DNA from: Serendipita indica DSM 11827
Lineage: Eukaryota; Basidiomycota; Agaricomycetes; Sebacinales; Serendipitaceae
DNA length: 39,671 nucleotides
Assembly (NCBI GenBank): GCA_910890315.1
Contig: CAJVGD010000024.1
Location: forward strand, 1-39,671
Direction of reading: 5' to 3'
The notes under the pieces were generated by a model. That model saw only the letters and a list, made by a program, of their open reading frames with translations, searched no databases and was not told where the DNA came from. Shown here piece by piece: positions 21,895 through 31,445 of the stretch. Every line of letters starts with the position of its first letter. Position 1 is the stretch's first letter. A program made the position numbers and the translations under genes.

Positions 21895-22593
21895 ATGTCG
21901 GATGACCCCGACGTAACCCTCTCGCTCGACCCGTCTGCAACGTCGTTTCTCGATGGTGACCTCGTTGATCCCTCGGGGAGAGCAATATATACGATTGAGA
22001 CCGCCGACGCGCTCACAAAATTGTCCTCTGTTCACAGCAGCCGCTCTCGACGACATAGCGCCAACTCGACTAGCTCTGTTGTGGCCAGCATTCGATGGCC
22101 ATCAAGACTAGAACCTTCTAATGGACGAAGATCAAGCCCTGTCATCGCTCCTGATGCAATGGTATCCGTCCACGGGAATACGATCCCCTCTGGTCGTCTG
22201 CTTCGGCCTCGGAAACTCGTCACGTATGTCCGAGCTACTCGTTAAACAAGACATATACCCATAATATTTGATTATAGTGACGGAAAATCGCACAAATTTC
22301 GCATCGACGGTTACAAACCAACATTCCGGTGGAAGCGAACTGGCAAATATTATACTCTTTTTGCCACGGGCCACAAACGACCGATTGCAAAACTCACTTC
22401 CGACCACTTGACCGCGACGTACCGACTGCAGGTCACCGGAACGACACTCGCTTCCTACCATTCGCAAGACGGCCACGGCGCCGTATCTTCCGTCTTACTA
22501 GACCACATTGTCCTCACATCTCTCCTCCTCGTCACCCTCCTCTCGAATGGCGTCGCATCTCAGGTGCGACTGCCACCTGCACGTCCATCGTGA
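21895..22593 (+). CDS. DUF6593 domain protein with C-terminal membrane segment
   Basis: Two exons (21895-22223 and 22278-22593) encode about 214 residues. The start at 21895 reads MSDDPDVTLSLD; an in-frame ATG at 21859 would add 12 residues. The region IYTIETADALTKLSSV, followed by VVASIRW, DGKSHKFRIDGYKP and YYTLFATGHKRPIAKL, is the pattern of the basidiomycete DUF6593 family, which has no known function. Near the C-terminus LLDHIVLTSLLLVTLL is a likely membrane helix, typical for the family. The first gene to the right of the duplicated NLR region, it seems ordinary and intact. Confidence 0.75.
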
Positions 22594-23302
22594 CGGGTAC
22601 AGACGATTTTGAGTTTGAGGAACCAGCCGCGTTCATTTACACTCCTTCATCCCATCCACGTAATCCATTTCTAGACGGCGCTCAATGTCGGCCGTCGTAT
22701 TTTGTCGGAGGCCTGCCGACTATGGCGCCCCCGCCTCCACACCTTTTCGCCACAGAGGAGAGAGACAACTCTCTCGAGCTCCGACGACAGGCGAGCACTA
22801 CTAGTAGTGCCTCTAGTCGCACCCTCGTTCAAAGTTTGGTCCACCGTGTACTGGCCAGCGTATCGTCCAACGATTCTCGCCTGTTCCCATCGTCGTCGAC
22901 AGGCAACCTTCCACACTCGTATGGCGGGAGCACCTCGTCACTGCGGAGCTCTATCCCGGCTCGATATTGATGCGTAGATCGTCACTAAAATCACCCTTTC
23001 TTTCCTTTGTCTCGTGGATTACTCACACTGTACAATTAGCTTTGCCAGTTATCAGAAATCTAGATACCTATACGTCACTCTAATTAATTGAGTAGCAACA
23101 TTACCTCGTTTGCGATCAAGCCCTTCAAGTTCGCAGGATAGCTATAGCTTATCGGACAGAGGGACGACTCTGAAGGCGACTTTGGCGTCCTATTTCCGGA
23201 AGTTCGTCGGGGCATCGGAAAGTGGGAGCTGACAGGACATGGGCGTTAGAGGTGCGATGGCGAGTTGTCAGGCTCTGGGCGTCAACTCTTGGACTCTCCC
23301 TC
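22594..23302 (+). other. Intergenic stretch with an unexplained Ser-rich open frame
   Basis: A plus-strand frame open to 22970 runs through FEFEEPAAFIYTPSSHPRN, a proline cluster and a Ser-rich end (STSSLRSSIPARY). It overlaps the DUF6593 exon in another frame. I could find no GT-AG intron that links it in phase to that gene. It could be chance, an extra exon of an unseen transcript, or the trace of a frame slip. From 22971 to 23302 I see only the 5' flank of the BTB gene. Confidence 0.3.
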
Positions 23303-24109
23303 ATGGATGCTCCCCAAGTCTCTACAGCATTCCCCGAAGGAGAGGGCGATCTTTGCCTCATATCGAATGACGGCGTGCTTTTCTACGTTCACAGCCAGCT
23401 CCTTCGTCACTCGTCCCCCGTCTTCGCGACCATGTTCGAGATCGGGGGCGGCACAGGAAAGCCCGAGGGAAAAAGCAATGATCCCGTTCGCATGGAGGCA
23501 GATGCAGCGACCTTGGAGCTCCTGCTCCTCTATGTCTACCCGCTCCACAAGAACCCACAACTCGAGACTCTCGAGCAAATATCAACTCTCCTAAGTCTCT
23601 CTCATCGCTATGAGCTCAATGGAGTCACCCAACAACTCCGCACGGCGTTGACAGAGTCGCCCGTAGAAGATGATACTGTTACTTTGCCGCTCTATAAGAT
23701 GTCTCCACTAACAGCACTCGCGATAGCAGATGCATATGAGCTAGTGCCGGAGGCAAGGCTTGCGCTGCGTTACTGTCTGGACCTAGATCAGTCACGACTT
23801 CTTCAAGTCACTGGAAATATCAATATTCCAGTCAGAATAATGAGTGTCGTCTTGGCATTACGACAGCAGAGGATCGACTGGTTTGCTTCGAAAATGGACT
23901 CTGTTGGATGGTCAGGACACAACTATCAAGCTTATGCAAAGGCAAGACTAGCAATAGAGCGTAAATTTCAAAAGCGACCGGATCTGTGCACGCTGGAGGA
24001 CGTAGTGTTTTCAAATAACAATCTAGACATACCAGCTGCCACTTTCCATCAATGGAGAAAGGAGTGGTTTCAGATGTATCACAAACTACCAGAATTTGCC
24101 TCGAAATGA
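23303..24109 (+). CDS. BTB/POZ domain protein, paralog 1
   Basis: Single-exon gene of 268 residues. The start MDAPQVSTAFPEGEGD is chosen because both paralogs at 29006 and 30355 begin at the same place relative to FPxGxGD; an ATG at 23222 would add 27 residues. The N-terminal BTB fold shows DLCLISNDGVLFYVHSQLL, then SPVFATMFEIG and LLLYVYPLHKNP. The C-terminal half (ALAIADAYELVPEARLALR, then QRIDWFASKMD) is shared with the paralogs. BTB domains mediate dimerisation and, in some proteins, Cullin-3 binding. This fungal group has no defined function. Confidence 0.9.
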   Translation: MDAPQVSTAFPEGEGDLCLISNDGVLFYVHSQLLRHSSPVFATMFEIGGGTGKPEGKSNDPVRMEADAATLELLLLYVYPLHKNPQLETLEQISTLLSLSHRYELNGVTQQLRTALTESPVEDDTVTLPLYKMSPLTALAIADAYELVPEARLALRYCLDLDQSRLLQVTGNINIPVRIMSVVLALRQQRIDWFASKMDSVGWSGHNYQAYAKARLAIERKFQKRPDLCTLEDVVFSNNNLDIPAATFHQWRKEWFQMYHKLPEFASK

Positions 24110-24870
24110 CCTGGTAAGTAAAGGAACGACCCGAAGGGCAACACTTGCTTACTTTCGTCAGGTGTCCCATTATTCCTAGAGAGAAGAAATGGATCACTGG
24201 TGGAGATGTTGTTGTGTAGACGGCACTGTAGCGGGCATCAAGGTGTCCTACTTTGCCATAAGCTTGTGATACCCACGATTCTCATGGCAACCTATATATG
24301 AAGTCGTCTCGCTCGAGGATTGAGCTCATTCGGTACTATTGTCCATTAAAATCAGATGATACTGCCTATTATTGTCGCGGGAGTCTCGGTGACGGACCAT
24401 GAGCGGCGAGGGGGACACAATACGTCGTCTATAAGGTATCAGGGCATGAAAACGCGAGTATAGACAAGAAGAATACCCATAGGAAGGCGACGGTCCTGCT
24501 CAAACTCGGCAGACGGTGGTGAGAGTTGAAAATGGCCAGCGGCCGTCGTATACCAGAAGTACAAACGTCAGAAGAGTGCTTAAATCGATATATAGCCTAC
24601 AAAGATACTGCACTAAACGTTAGCAGACTCCCAGAGGTCCACGCACCACGGTGAGAGCGACGCCTGACGCCCAAACGCGCCAGCGGCTCGCAAAATCCGC
24701 ACGCGAGCTGATAGCAAATGGTCGAGATTATCCGCGGCAACGCCGTGAGAGTTTGAGAATGGTAAAGGCAGACGCCAAACACGGCGCCATCCTTCTTTTC
24801 AACCACGACGTCGCAGGTGCGCGTCCGGTCATCGTCTTTGAAGGGCCAACCAAGTAATTCCATAGACGGG
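24110..24870. other. Intergenic region, nothing recognised
   Basis: About 760 bp between the BTB gene and the E2-like gene. A TATATA-like run lies near 24291. Short open frames on both strands show no family signal. The frame of the following gene is open upstream to an ATG at 24817, but that leader has no recognisable content. Confidence 0.4.
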
Positions 24871-27861
24871 ATGGACATTGCTCAGCTTTTTCGAACGCGT
24901 TTGCAACGTGATTTGCTTGAGATTCAGGCAAACGCGGACGCAGGCATCCACGTTCACGTTGCCAGCGAGGACATGCGCAGGCTCTGCCTCCAACTGTGCC
25001 CACAAAACGGTCCATGGGCTTATCTGAGGTTACACTTTACGGTTGAGTTGCCGTCGAACTGGGTCCGTGTTTTCTCAATCTTGCCACATCATTGTCAGGT
25101 CGACCTGAACCGTATTATCGAGTTTGGTGTGTCAGGTGTTTCTAAACGCACTTTATTTCGTCTTTTGGACGTCGTCTTGAGAGCCCATTCCGCCTGCGCC
25201 GTCATCGAGGTCGATACTGACGATGTTGCCCCTCATTTTCTTGCACAGCCGGCCAGCCCGCCGCGGATTTGGAGCACGATAAATAATATCCAGCATCCAA
25301 ACATCCTCGACGAAGGTCTTGTGTGTTGCGATCTCTTCCGGGAGACGGCGGGAGGATACTCTGGGACCAAATACGCCGGGTATGTCTCAAATTGTCCAAT
25401 AATGATGTCGTTCGTTGACCGAATAAAAAGCTATACGCCAGGGTATAGGCTGCGTGGTGTGTTCCAGCAACTGCTTGCCATGTTCTCCAGCTCGTGGGTA
25501 AGCGACAATTATGGCTCGCGTGGCGAACACCTCGGGAGTGCTGTTATTGAGCACTACGTCACCGAGGCGGATCTGATGGGTCCATTTCGGCAATCGTATT
25601 CACTCAACGACCGGCGGTCGGCGTACCCCTATGTTGAGTCTGAGCAGCGGTTAGAGAGGCTGTGGAATGCGGATGACTCGGAAGAGGTGTTGATCATGGC
25701 ATACGAGACTGAGGACGGCAGCGAAATTAGACAACTCACCAAAAAGAGCATGTTGCGTGGTCAAATCGTACCCCAGTCAAGCTTTGCCTCAAGTACAAGT
25801 CATTTTGCTACTTCTGAGGTCCAGGCGATCTCGCGTGCCTCGAAAATGTGCGCCTCAACAGGGCGTGTGTTCAAGTTTGAGTCGCGGAGCCCGTTCTGGG
25901 AGCGTACGCGTCGCAAACTTGAAGTATTTGAGTGCACTGAGTGTGGATATGGGATAGATTCGATGCCACATTATTCGCCTGGCGGTATTTTGCCCCTACA
26001 TAAGTTCCGCCCGCCCTACATGATCCCTGCCCGGGTCAACCAGCTTTCACGGCTCAAAATGGACACGTTACACGTTCTGTGCGATTTCCTGCCAGACGAG
26101 TCGCTGCGTGCGCTGAGCGTCGCGTATCCGCCGTTCGACGCGTTTTTGCGACGGGCAAACGTCCTCCGCAGACGCCAAGTGCGCTGTTTCTACCTGTCTA
26201 CACCGTTTGAAGACCGTAAAGAAGGAGCTGGAGAGCCAGAGCTGTCGTCGACGATGGGCATTGGAATTGCGTTGGATGCAAAGACGAATCGCCTGTCGTG
26301 CCCCACCCTCGTCGATGGCTTCCTGTCTGAAGCTGCATTCCAGAAATGCGGCGTAAGAAGGAGCTCAAGGAAACACGAGTTTGGATTTTTCCTCCCGCTC
26401 GCGCTCAACTATCGCCATTTGAAGCAGATCAAGCCCCGCGTGTTTGAATGCCTCAAGACGCTCAGCCAGCAAGTCGCCCTCGCTGATCCACATCGGTGGA
26501 AAAGTAATCCAGCAGTACATTCACCTTCTCTGCGTTCAACACGCGCCACAACGACGATAAAGCCACCTGCATTGAACATTCGGACTCCGCTTCAAGCAGA
26601 CGTCGATAGTGTCAACGTCTTGTACAAGCTCCTAAACGACGTCATGACGGGCTACATGCGTTCTTGCGAGGCCATCCTCGACGCACCTCCAGCCGCCTTG
26701 CGACGTCGTGGAGGCTCAGGAGGATCCCTCCAAGCCCAAATCGAAGAAGAAGAGTCTGCTACTGTCACCTTGACACACGCTGCAGAACGATTCCTCCCCG
26801 TCTATTGGCAGGTTCTCCACCTGTTGATATCCTTATGTCGCGAGAATCCTGCCATTCTTCGTGCAGCTCACGCAAGAGTGAGGCAATTCATCGATCATCC
26901 AGAAAAGAGGAGTAAAGAATACGAGCCCGACCTTGGAGAACTCCTCGTCGTAGCTGCATTGGTCTTTGCCTGCCAGGACGAGGGGCTCCTCCCCTTGCGG
27001 GACACGGGTGAAGTTGTCCCACCGCAACCAACCCGTCAGCGCGAGTCACAGCGATCCCAAACGACACCTGGGGGCAGACGTTACGACCTTCGAAATGGAC
27101 ACAACGCACGACGACCCGCATCAGTTACTTCTGGATCAGGTCGCCAGATATCTGGAAGCGCCAAAGATTCAGTGATCCGCTGGTCGGAGCATTTTGCGGG
27201 GCCACTCCTTAAAGAGGCCATGACGCGCGGTGTAAAGACTGCACTCGAGCATTCCCCCGATTTACAACATCTCGAAACGGGTGCTTGTCCTTACCGTACC
27301 ACAAAGACATTTCAGCACTGTCGTGGACCGCTCAGACAACTCGCGCTCCAAGTCTCCATGGTCGCCGTCTTCAACTATTTCGAAACGATGCAAAAGGGGC
27401 CGCATCCACAGCAGACGCACCTCGACCGAAACTTTGGCAATCCGCCACCAGAAGCAGTCCTCGTCCTCACCGAAGAAGTCAAAGCCGTACACCGGCTTTC
27501 GACATGGGGAGAACTGTTTATCAAAATACAATATGAAAATGGAAAGGCGTGGTCCGATGTCGAGCTCGCCTCTGCGTTGCGACAATGCATGCTGCTCAGC
27601 GAGCGACGAGGCTATCACACCAATCATTACCAACACGCCGAGGCAAAGTCTCGCTTGCTCACGATACGGGCGAAAGGAAAAGGACTGGAAGATGGATCAC
27701 GCCCGACGTATGAAATCAGCGTTGAGCGTTTTGGTCTTTGCTCTCGTAGGCGACCGTTTTATGACACTACCTCGCGTCTGTTTTACAGGCTGCCACCAGT
27801 GTCATGGAAGCCGAGCATCTCGACCATTCCTCGACTTTTAATCCCGAGTCGCTTCTGGTAA
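24871..27861 (+). CDS. Large protein with divergent ubiquitin-conjugating (E2/UBC) domain
   Basis: About 996 residues, starting at MDIAQLFRTR (24871; an in-frame ATG at 24817 is possible). Residues 11-24 (LQRDLLEIQANADA) resemble the first helix of E2 enzymes. WAYLRLHFTVELP fits the central strands. HPNILDEGLVCCDLF (about 142-156) matches the E2 core HPN motif and active-site cysteine. Between strand and HPN lies an extra stretch of about 65 residues that could be an insertion or an unspliced intron. Near 360-375 is a CxxC pair (FECTECG), and near 390-440 an F-box-like helical stretch (LHVLCDFLPDESLRALS). The long remainder is helical and unassigned. The 3' end is uncertain: two GT-AG introns could replace the last codons, the second using the strong GTAAGC donor at 27858, and would extend the gene to about 28063. 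A ubiquitin role is inferred from the motif only. Confidence 0.75.
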   Translation: MDIAQLFRTRLQRDLLEIQANADAGIHVHVASEDMRRLCLQLCPQNGPWAYLRLHFTVELPSNWVRVFSILPHHCQVDLNRIIEFGVSGVSKRTLFRLLDVVLRAHSACAVIEVDTDDVAPHFLAQPASPPRIWSTINNIQHPNILDEGLVCCDLFRETAGGYSGTKYAGYVSNCPIMMSFVDRIKSYTPGYRLRGVFQQLLAMFSSSWVSDNYGSRGEHLGSAVIEHYVTEADLMGPFRQSYSLNDRRSAYPYVESEQRLERLWNADDSEEVLIMAYETEDGSEIRQLTKKSMLRGQIVPQSSFASSTSHFATSEVQAISRASKMCASTGRVFKFESRSPFWERTRRKLEVFECTECGYGIDSMPHYSPGGILPLHKFRPPYMIPARVNQLSRLKMDTLHVLCDFLPDESLRALSVAYPPFDAFLRRANVLRRRQVRCFYLSTPFEDRKEGAGEPELSSTMGIGIALDAKTNRLSCPTLVDGFLSEAAFQKCGVRRSSRKHEFGFFLPLALNYRHLKQIKPRVFECLKTLSQQVALADPHRWKSNPAVHSPSLRSTRATTTIKPPALNIRTPLQADVDSVNVLYKLLNDVMTGYMRSCEAILDAPPAALRRRGGSGGSLQAQIEEEESATVTLTHAAERFLPVYWQVLHLLISLCRENPAILRAAHARVRQFIDHPEKRSKEYEPDLGELLVVAALVFACQDEGLLPLRDTGEVVPPQPTRQRESQRSQTTPGGRRYDLRNGHNARRPASVTSGSGRQISGSAKDSVIRWSEHFAGPLLKEAMTRGVKTALEHSPDLQHLETGACPYRTTKTFQHCRGPLRQLALQVSMVAVFNYFETMQKGPHPQQTHLDRNFGNPPPEAVLVLTEEVKAVHRLSTWGELFIKIQYENGKAWSDVELASALRQCMLLSERRGYHTNHYQHAEAKSRLLTIRAKGKGLEDGSRPTYEISVERFGLCSRRRPFYDTTSRLFYRLPPVSWKPSISTIPRLLIPSRFW

Positions 27862-28413
27862 GCGTGGGTTAGCCTCCTGCCCAAAACAAATACAATTCTC
27901 GTGTCCTCTGGTTTCCTTGTCCGTCGTGTGCCGAATTGATGACTCTAGATGTCCAGTAATTCCCAACGCTCTCCACCTGTTCGATATCCATCTGAAGACG
28001 CAGCGTTCGTCTTGTGTTTTATAGTGTATATAATCGAAATTCAGAATCACGTTTCCCTGTAAACAGATTTCCGTGAGCCGTCTCATTGAACCAGCTCGGT
28101 CAGATGGACAGGCTCATAATAGAGGCAAGGAGCGCGCTACTCGCCTGAAGAGCTCCTCGTCACCACTTGTTCTCATACGGGATGAACGTTACATAGATCT
28201 CGCCTCACACTGTCAATTTTCCTCATAAAATAATGGAATATCACAGGAAAAGAGAGATACCTATACCATTATCCCAGCTTTCATTCCTTTATAGGTGTAT
28301 AGACAGAGTCTCTTCTGCGTACAGTCCTCCGCACCGATATCGTCAGTACTGCACAAAACTTATATCAATACACATGAGATTGTGACCCCCCGGTCATGGG
28401 GACAAGACAAGGT

Positions 28414-28443
28414 GGCAGCGAGAATGGCAGCGAGAATGGCAGC
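28414..28443. repeat. Short tandem repeat, 12-bp unit
   Basis: Two and a half copies of ggcagcgagaat in the non-coding region. Too small to suggest function, but a likely length-variable marker. Confidence 0.8.
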
Positions 28444-28910
28444 TGTGCACGGCGCTATTCTTCAGGTTCCCTCCCATGGTTTGCAAGGTCAGTGATCAAC
28501 CAGGTGTTATCTCTGACCAGGTCGATCAGTACCTTCTGTAGGTGCTCCATAATGAAACAGCCCTAATCTCGTCAATACATGCGTACCAGGCTGTGGTCGT
28601 CCCTCGGGAATGCTTCCAGAAAAACGAATCCAGGTGTAACTACAGGCATTACTGCTAAACACTGATCCTGTGACTCAATGACTTTATTTGTATACGCTCT
28701 AGGTTTAGCAGTCGAGCGTGAATCCTTCCTATGTTTGCGGCCATTCGGAGTCAACCGAGAAGGCGCGTTCTGAGCTCACTGTCTGGCAATGATTTAGAAA
28801 TTTGGCACGAGTTCACTGGTTGCTGGTTAGTAGGCTGCGCCTAGCACCTGCCATGCACCATTCGGCCCTGTAGCCAGCGATTGTTTACTTATAGAGTCGA
28901 CGTGATCTAT

Positions 28911-28916
28911 TATAAA
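28911..28916 (+). promoter_or_regulatory. TATA box before BTB paralog 2
   Basis: TATAAA about 65 bp upstream of the ATG at 28976, a plausible core promoter position. Seen in sequence; function inferred. Confidence 0.45.
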
Positions 28917-28975
28917 ACTCGCGGGGCAGGACATGGGAGCCTACCTGCGTCAGGAAACCCACTTTCCATCTCACA

Positions 28976-29839
28976 ATGGGCGAACAACCGGCTGCAGCCA
29001 CACGCATGGCGGAAATCTCGACCTTGTTTCCAGCAGGTCAAGGGGACTTTCTAGTCACCTCCGCCGACAGGATGCTCTTCTATGTACACCAAACAGCGTT
29101 GCTGCACGCGTCAGGCAACTTTAAAGCGGCATTCGAGAAGTCTGCAAGCGAAGCTACCGCTGGAGCCATTCCTGCCTTGAAGATGGAGGAAAATGCGGTA
29201 ACACTGGAGATTCTTTTTCAATATGTTTACCAGGATCGGCAAAGTCCATCTATTGGTGACGTGCATATACTCAACAACGTCTTTCGTGCCGCGAGGAAAT
29301 ACGAAATGGAGGGAGTGCTGCAACAATTGCGAAAGAGTCTCTTGGAGACTCGCCTCCACCAAGGGAGGATTATTCAGCCGCTATACGTGCGATATCCTTT
29401 CGCTACACTCGCAATCGCAACTGCTTTCGATTGCAAAGACGAGGCACGCTTTGCTTTACGCGAGTGCCTGAAAGGTGACCTGGCGAGCCATATCAAAGAC
29501 GCCTCTGGAATTCAGATTCCGGCTGATCTAGTGGTCTATGTCATGAGGTTGCGAAGAGAACGAGCGGCGTGGTTCTCCTCAAAGTTGGATAGCTGGCCAT
29601 GGCCAACAGAGGGTTGCCATAATTGCTACCGTGGATATGCCGAGATTCGTATGCAGCTGGAGAAGGAGCTGGCATTCTCCTTGGACTATAAAAGCGTGAA
29701 GCAAGTCGTCATAGATCCCTCGCGAACGTGCTCCAGTCAACACCATATCCCTGAAGCAACCCGAGAGCTCATACAAGCTTGGGATGCCGAGTGGTTCGAG
29801 ATGAAGCAGCCGCTTCCCCTTCTCTATACGCAATTGTGA
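28976..29839 (+). CDS. BTB/POZ domain protein, paralog 2
   Basis: Single-exon gene of 287 residues from the ATG at 28976. The ATG at 29006 (MAEISTLFPAGQGD) lines up better with the other two paralogs and may be the true start. The BTB core reads DFLVTSADRMLFYVHQTALL, then FKAAFEKSAS and LFQYVYQDRQ. The C-terminal half has YEMEGVLQQLRKSLLE, YVRYPFATLAIATAFDCKDE and RAAWFSSKLDSW, shared with the neighbours. It is the most diverged of the three in the second half of the BTB fold. No function is known for this family. Confidence 0.9.
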   Translation: MGEQPAAATRMAEISTLFPAGQGDFLVTSADRMLFYVHQTALLHASGNFKAAFEKSASEATAGAIPALKMEENAVTLEILFQYVYQDRQSPSIGDVHILNNVFRAARKYEMEGVLQQLRKSLLETRLHQGRIIQPLYVRYPFATLAIATAFDCKDEARFALRECLKGDLASHIKDASGIQIPADLVVYVMRLRRERAAWFSSKLDSWPWPTEGCHNCYRGYAEIRMQLEKELAFSLDYKSVKQVVIDPSRTCSSQHHIPEATRELIQAWDAEWFEMKQPLPLLYTQL

Positions 29840-30354
29840 CGGATGGTAAGTCGGGTGAATTCTCTTTGACATGTACTAATCAACCTTTCAAGGGATTCAA
29901 GAAATAATCCAATACCCAAACCGGGCACTGATTGTTAGCGAGTGCCTCGACATATGCACAGTAGATATTCTTAACAGAGAGCACATATCTTTTGTTGACT
30001 TGTCGTTAGCGGTTGAGCCCTATGTACCTTGAAACGAGCTACGGTTCGGTCACCCATCCAATACTAATCATCTTGTGAGGATGTCAAAATCCGCTGCTAT
30101 ATTCATTCTCACGTTGTTACATTTGGCCAACGCGTTGTGGTGGCAGGTGCTCATCGGTTCTTTTTACGACACTTGTACGTGTTGAGGTACGCCGGTTACT
30201 CACAGCATGTTCATTACTTACACTAGTTGATGTAAACACGCTCGTTAGATGGTGTACGGTGCTCATTAGATCGTACGATTGAACAGTCAGGCACCGGCAC
30301 AGACCAATACCACTCGCCCCTTCGACTCCGCCGACTTGCGGCAACTTATCAATC
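29840..30354. other. Intergenic region between BTB paralogs 2 and 3
   Basis: About 515 bp. I see no coding region, no RNA gene and no clear repeat. It presumably contains the terminator of paralog 2 and the promoter of paralog 3. Confidence 0.4.
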
Positions 30355-31221
30355 ATGAGCGATGCTCAAGTATCTCCACTATTTCCCGCTGGCAGTGGTG
30401 ACATTCGCCTCATCTCCACAGACGGCACTATCTTCTACGTTCACCGTCTAATTCTCCGACTCGCATCTCCCTTCTTCGAGACAATGTTCGAGATTGGATC
30501 CGAAGGAACTCCTCAGTCAAATCATTTGCCGCTCAGAGTGGAAGCTGATGCGAAGACTTTGACTTGCTTATTGCATTACCTTTACCCAACTCCATGCCGT
30601 CCACGGATTACAGACTTAGGTCAACTTACAGCCACTTTACGTACTGCAAAGAGATACGAAATGGAAGGCGTCATCGAGCAGCTCCGCAGCGTCCTAACGG
30701 AGAGGTATCTGGAAGAAGACGAGCTAATCGTACCCCTCTATATCAGATATCCCTTGCCTGTCCTTCTTATTGCGGATGCCTTCGGCTTCATCGCTGAGAA
30801 AAGGCTCGCCTTGCGGGAATGTCTCGAGGGCGATCTGACCGAACATCTCAAGACCGTAATATCCAGTGATATACCTGCACGAATCATGATAGGACTCCTC
30901 GAACTTCGAAAGGAGAGGCTAGAGTGGTTCAGGTCAAAGCTGAATGCCTGGTCGCCTCCGCTTGTAGAGCCGTGCTGCTCCCAAAAATTCTTGGAGCACC
31001 GTCAGAAAATCGAGACGAAAGTTTACCACTGTCTTGAATTTCAAACATCTGTGGATGAGTTGACCAAAGGTCTTCGATGTGATAATCAAAAGGTGACTAC
31101 TTCTAGCTTCATAAAGGGGCACCTTATTGCAGTTCCATTTGATGCAGTAGTGCAAAGATGGGAAAGAGAGTGGGTAGTGTTGCGGAAATCCATCCCGAAG
31201 GTCCCCCCAATAATGGCGTAG
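30355..31221 (+). CDS. BTB/POZ domain protein, paralog 3
   Basis: Single-exon gene of 288 residues, MSDAQVSPLFPAGSGD. The BTB core is DIRLISTDGTIFYVHRLILR, then SPFFETMFEIGSEG, LLHYLYPTPCRP and YEMEGVIEQLRSVLTE. The C-terminal half carries LIADAFGFIAEKRLALREC and RLEWFRSKLNAW as in the paralogs. It resembles paralog 1 more in the BTB part (FETMFEIG against FATMFEIG) and paralog 2 in YEMEGV and LREC. The three genes share orientation and single-exon structure, so they arose by tandem duplication, with the E2-like gene lying between paralogs 1 and 2. Confidence 0.92.
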   Translation: MSDAQVSPLFPAGSGDIRLISTDGTIFYVHRLILRLASPFFETMFEIGSEGTPQSNHLPLRVEADAKTLTCLLHYLYPTPCRPRITDLGQLTATLRTAKRYEMEGVIEQLRSVLTERYLEEDELIVPLYIRYPLPVLLIADAFGFIAEKRLALRECLEGDLTEHLKTVISSDIPARIMIGLLELRKERLEWFRSKLNAWSPPLVEPCCSQKFLEHRQKIETKVYHCLEFQTSVDELTKGLRCDNQKVTTSSFIKGHLIAVPFDAVVQRWEREWVVLRKSIPKVPPIMA

Positions 31222-31445
31222 CAGCTACAATTTGATAATTCTACGCAGACTGCAACAGAGGCGGTCCGTGATGTTGATTTGCGGCAGCGAACGCTTTTAG
31301 AAAGACACTATAGGTATCCTAAACAGAGAAACTGTATTTCTTGTGCATTGTCACCCAAGGTCGAGTCCAAGTTGTATCTTTGACCCAACCATGTCGACGA
31401 TATCGCGGCGGGCGTGCACAACGATTCAACGTCGGGCAGCACGTT

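Larger units (their letters stand above)
27862..28975. other. Intergenic region with possible 3' exon and a short repeat
   Basis: About 1.1 kb. The first 200 bp may hold a last exon of the E2-like gene: an acceptor near 27950 is followed by an open frame SSNSQRSPPVRYPSED to a stop near 28063. No other coding signal is seen. A TATAAA lies at 28911-28916, about 65 bp before the next BTB start. A small ATG at 28933 opens a frame different from that BTB gene and could act as an upstream ORF. Confidence 0.4.

Noticed and set aside
24110-24870. Possible tRNA or other RNA gene in the intergenic gap
   Set aside because: No B-box-like GGTTCGAATC or cloverleaf pairing could be found by eye.
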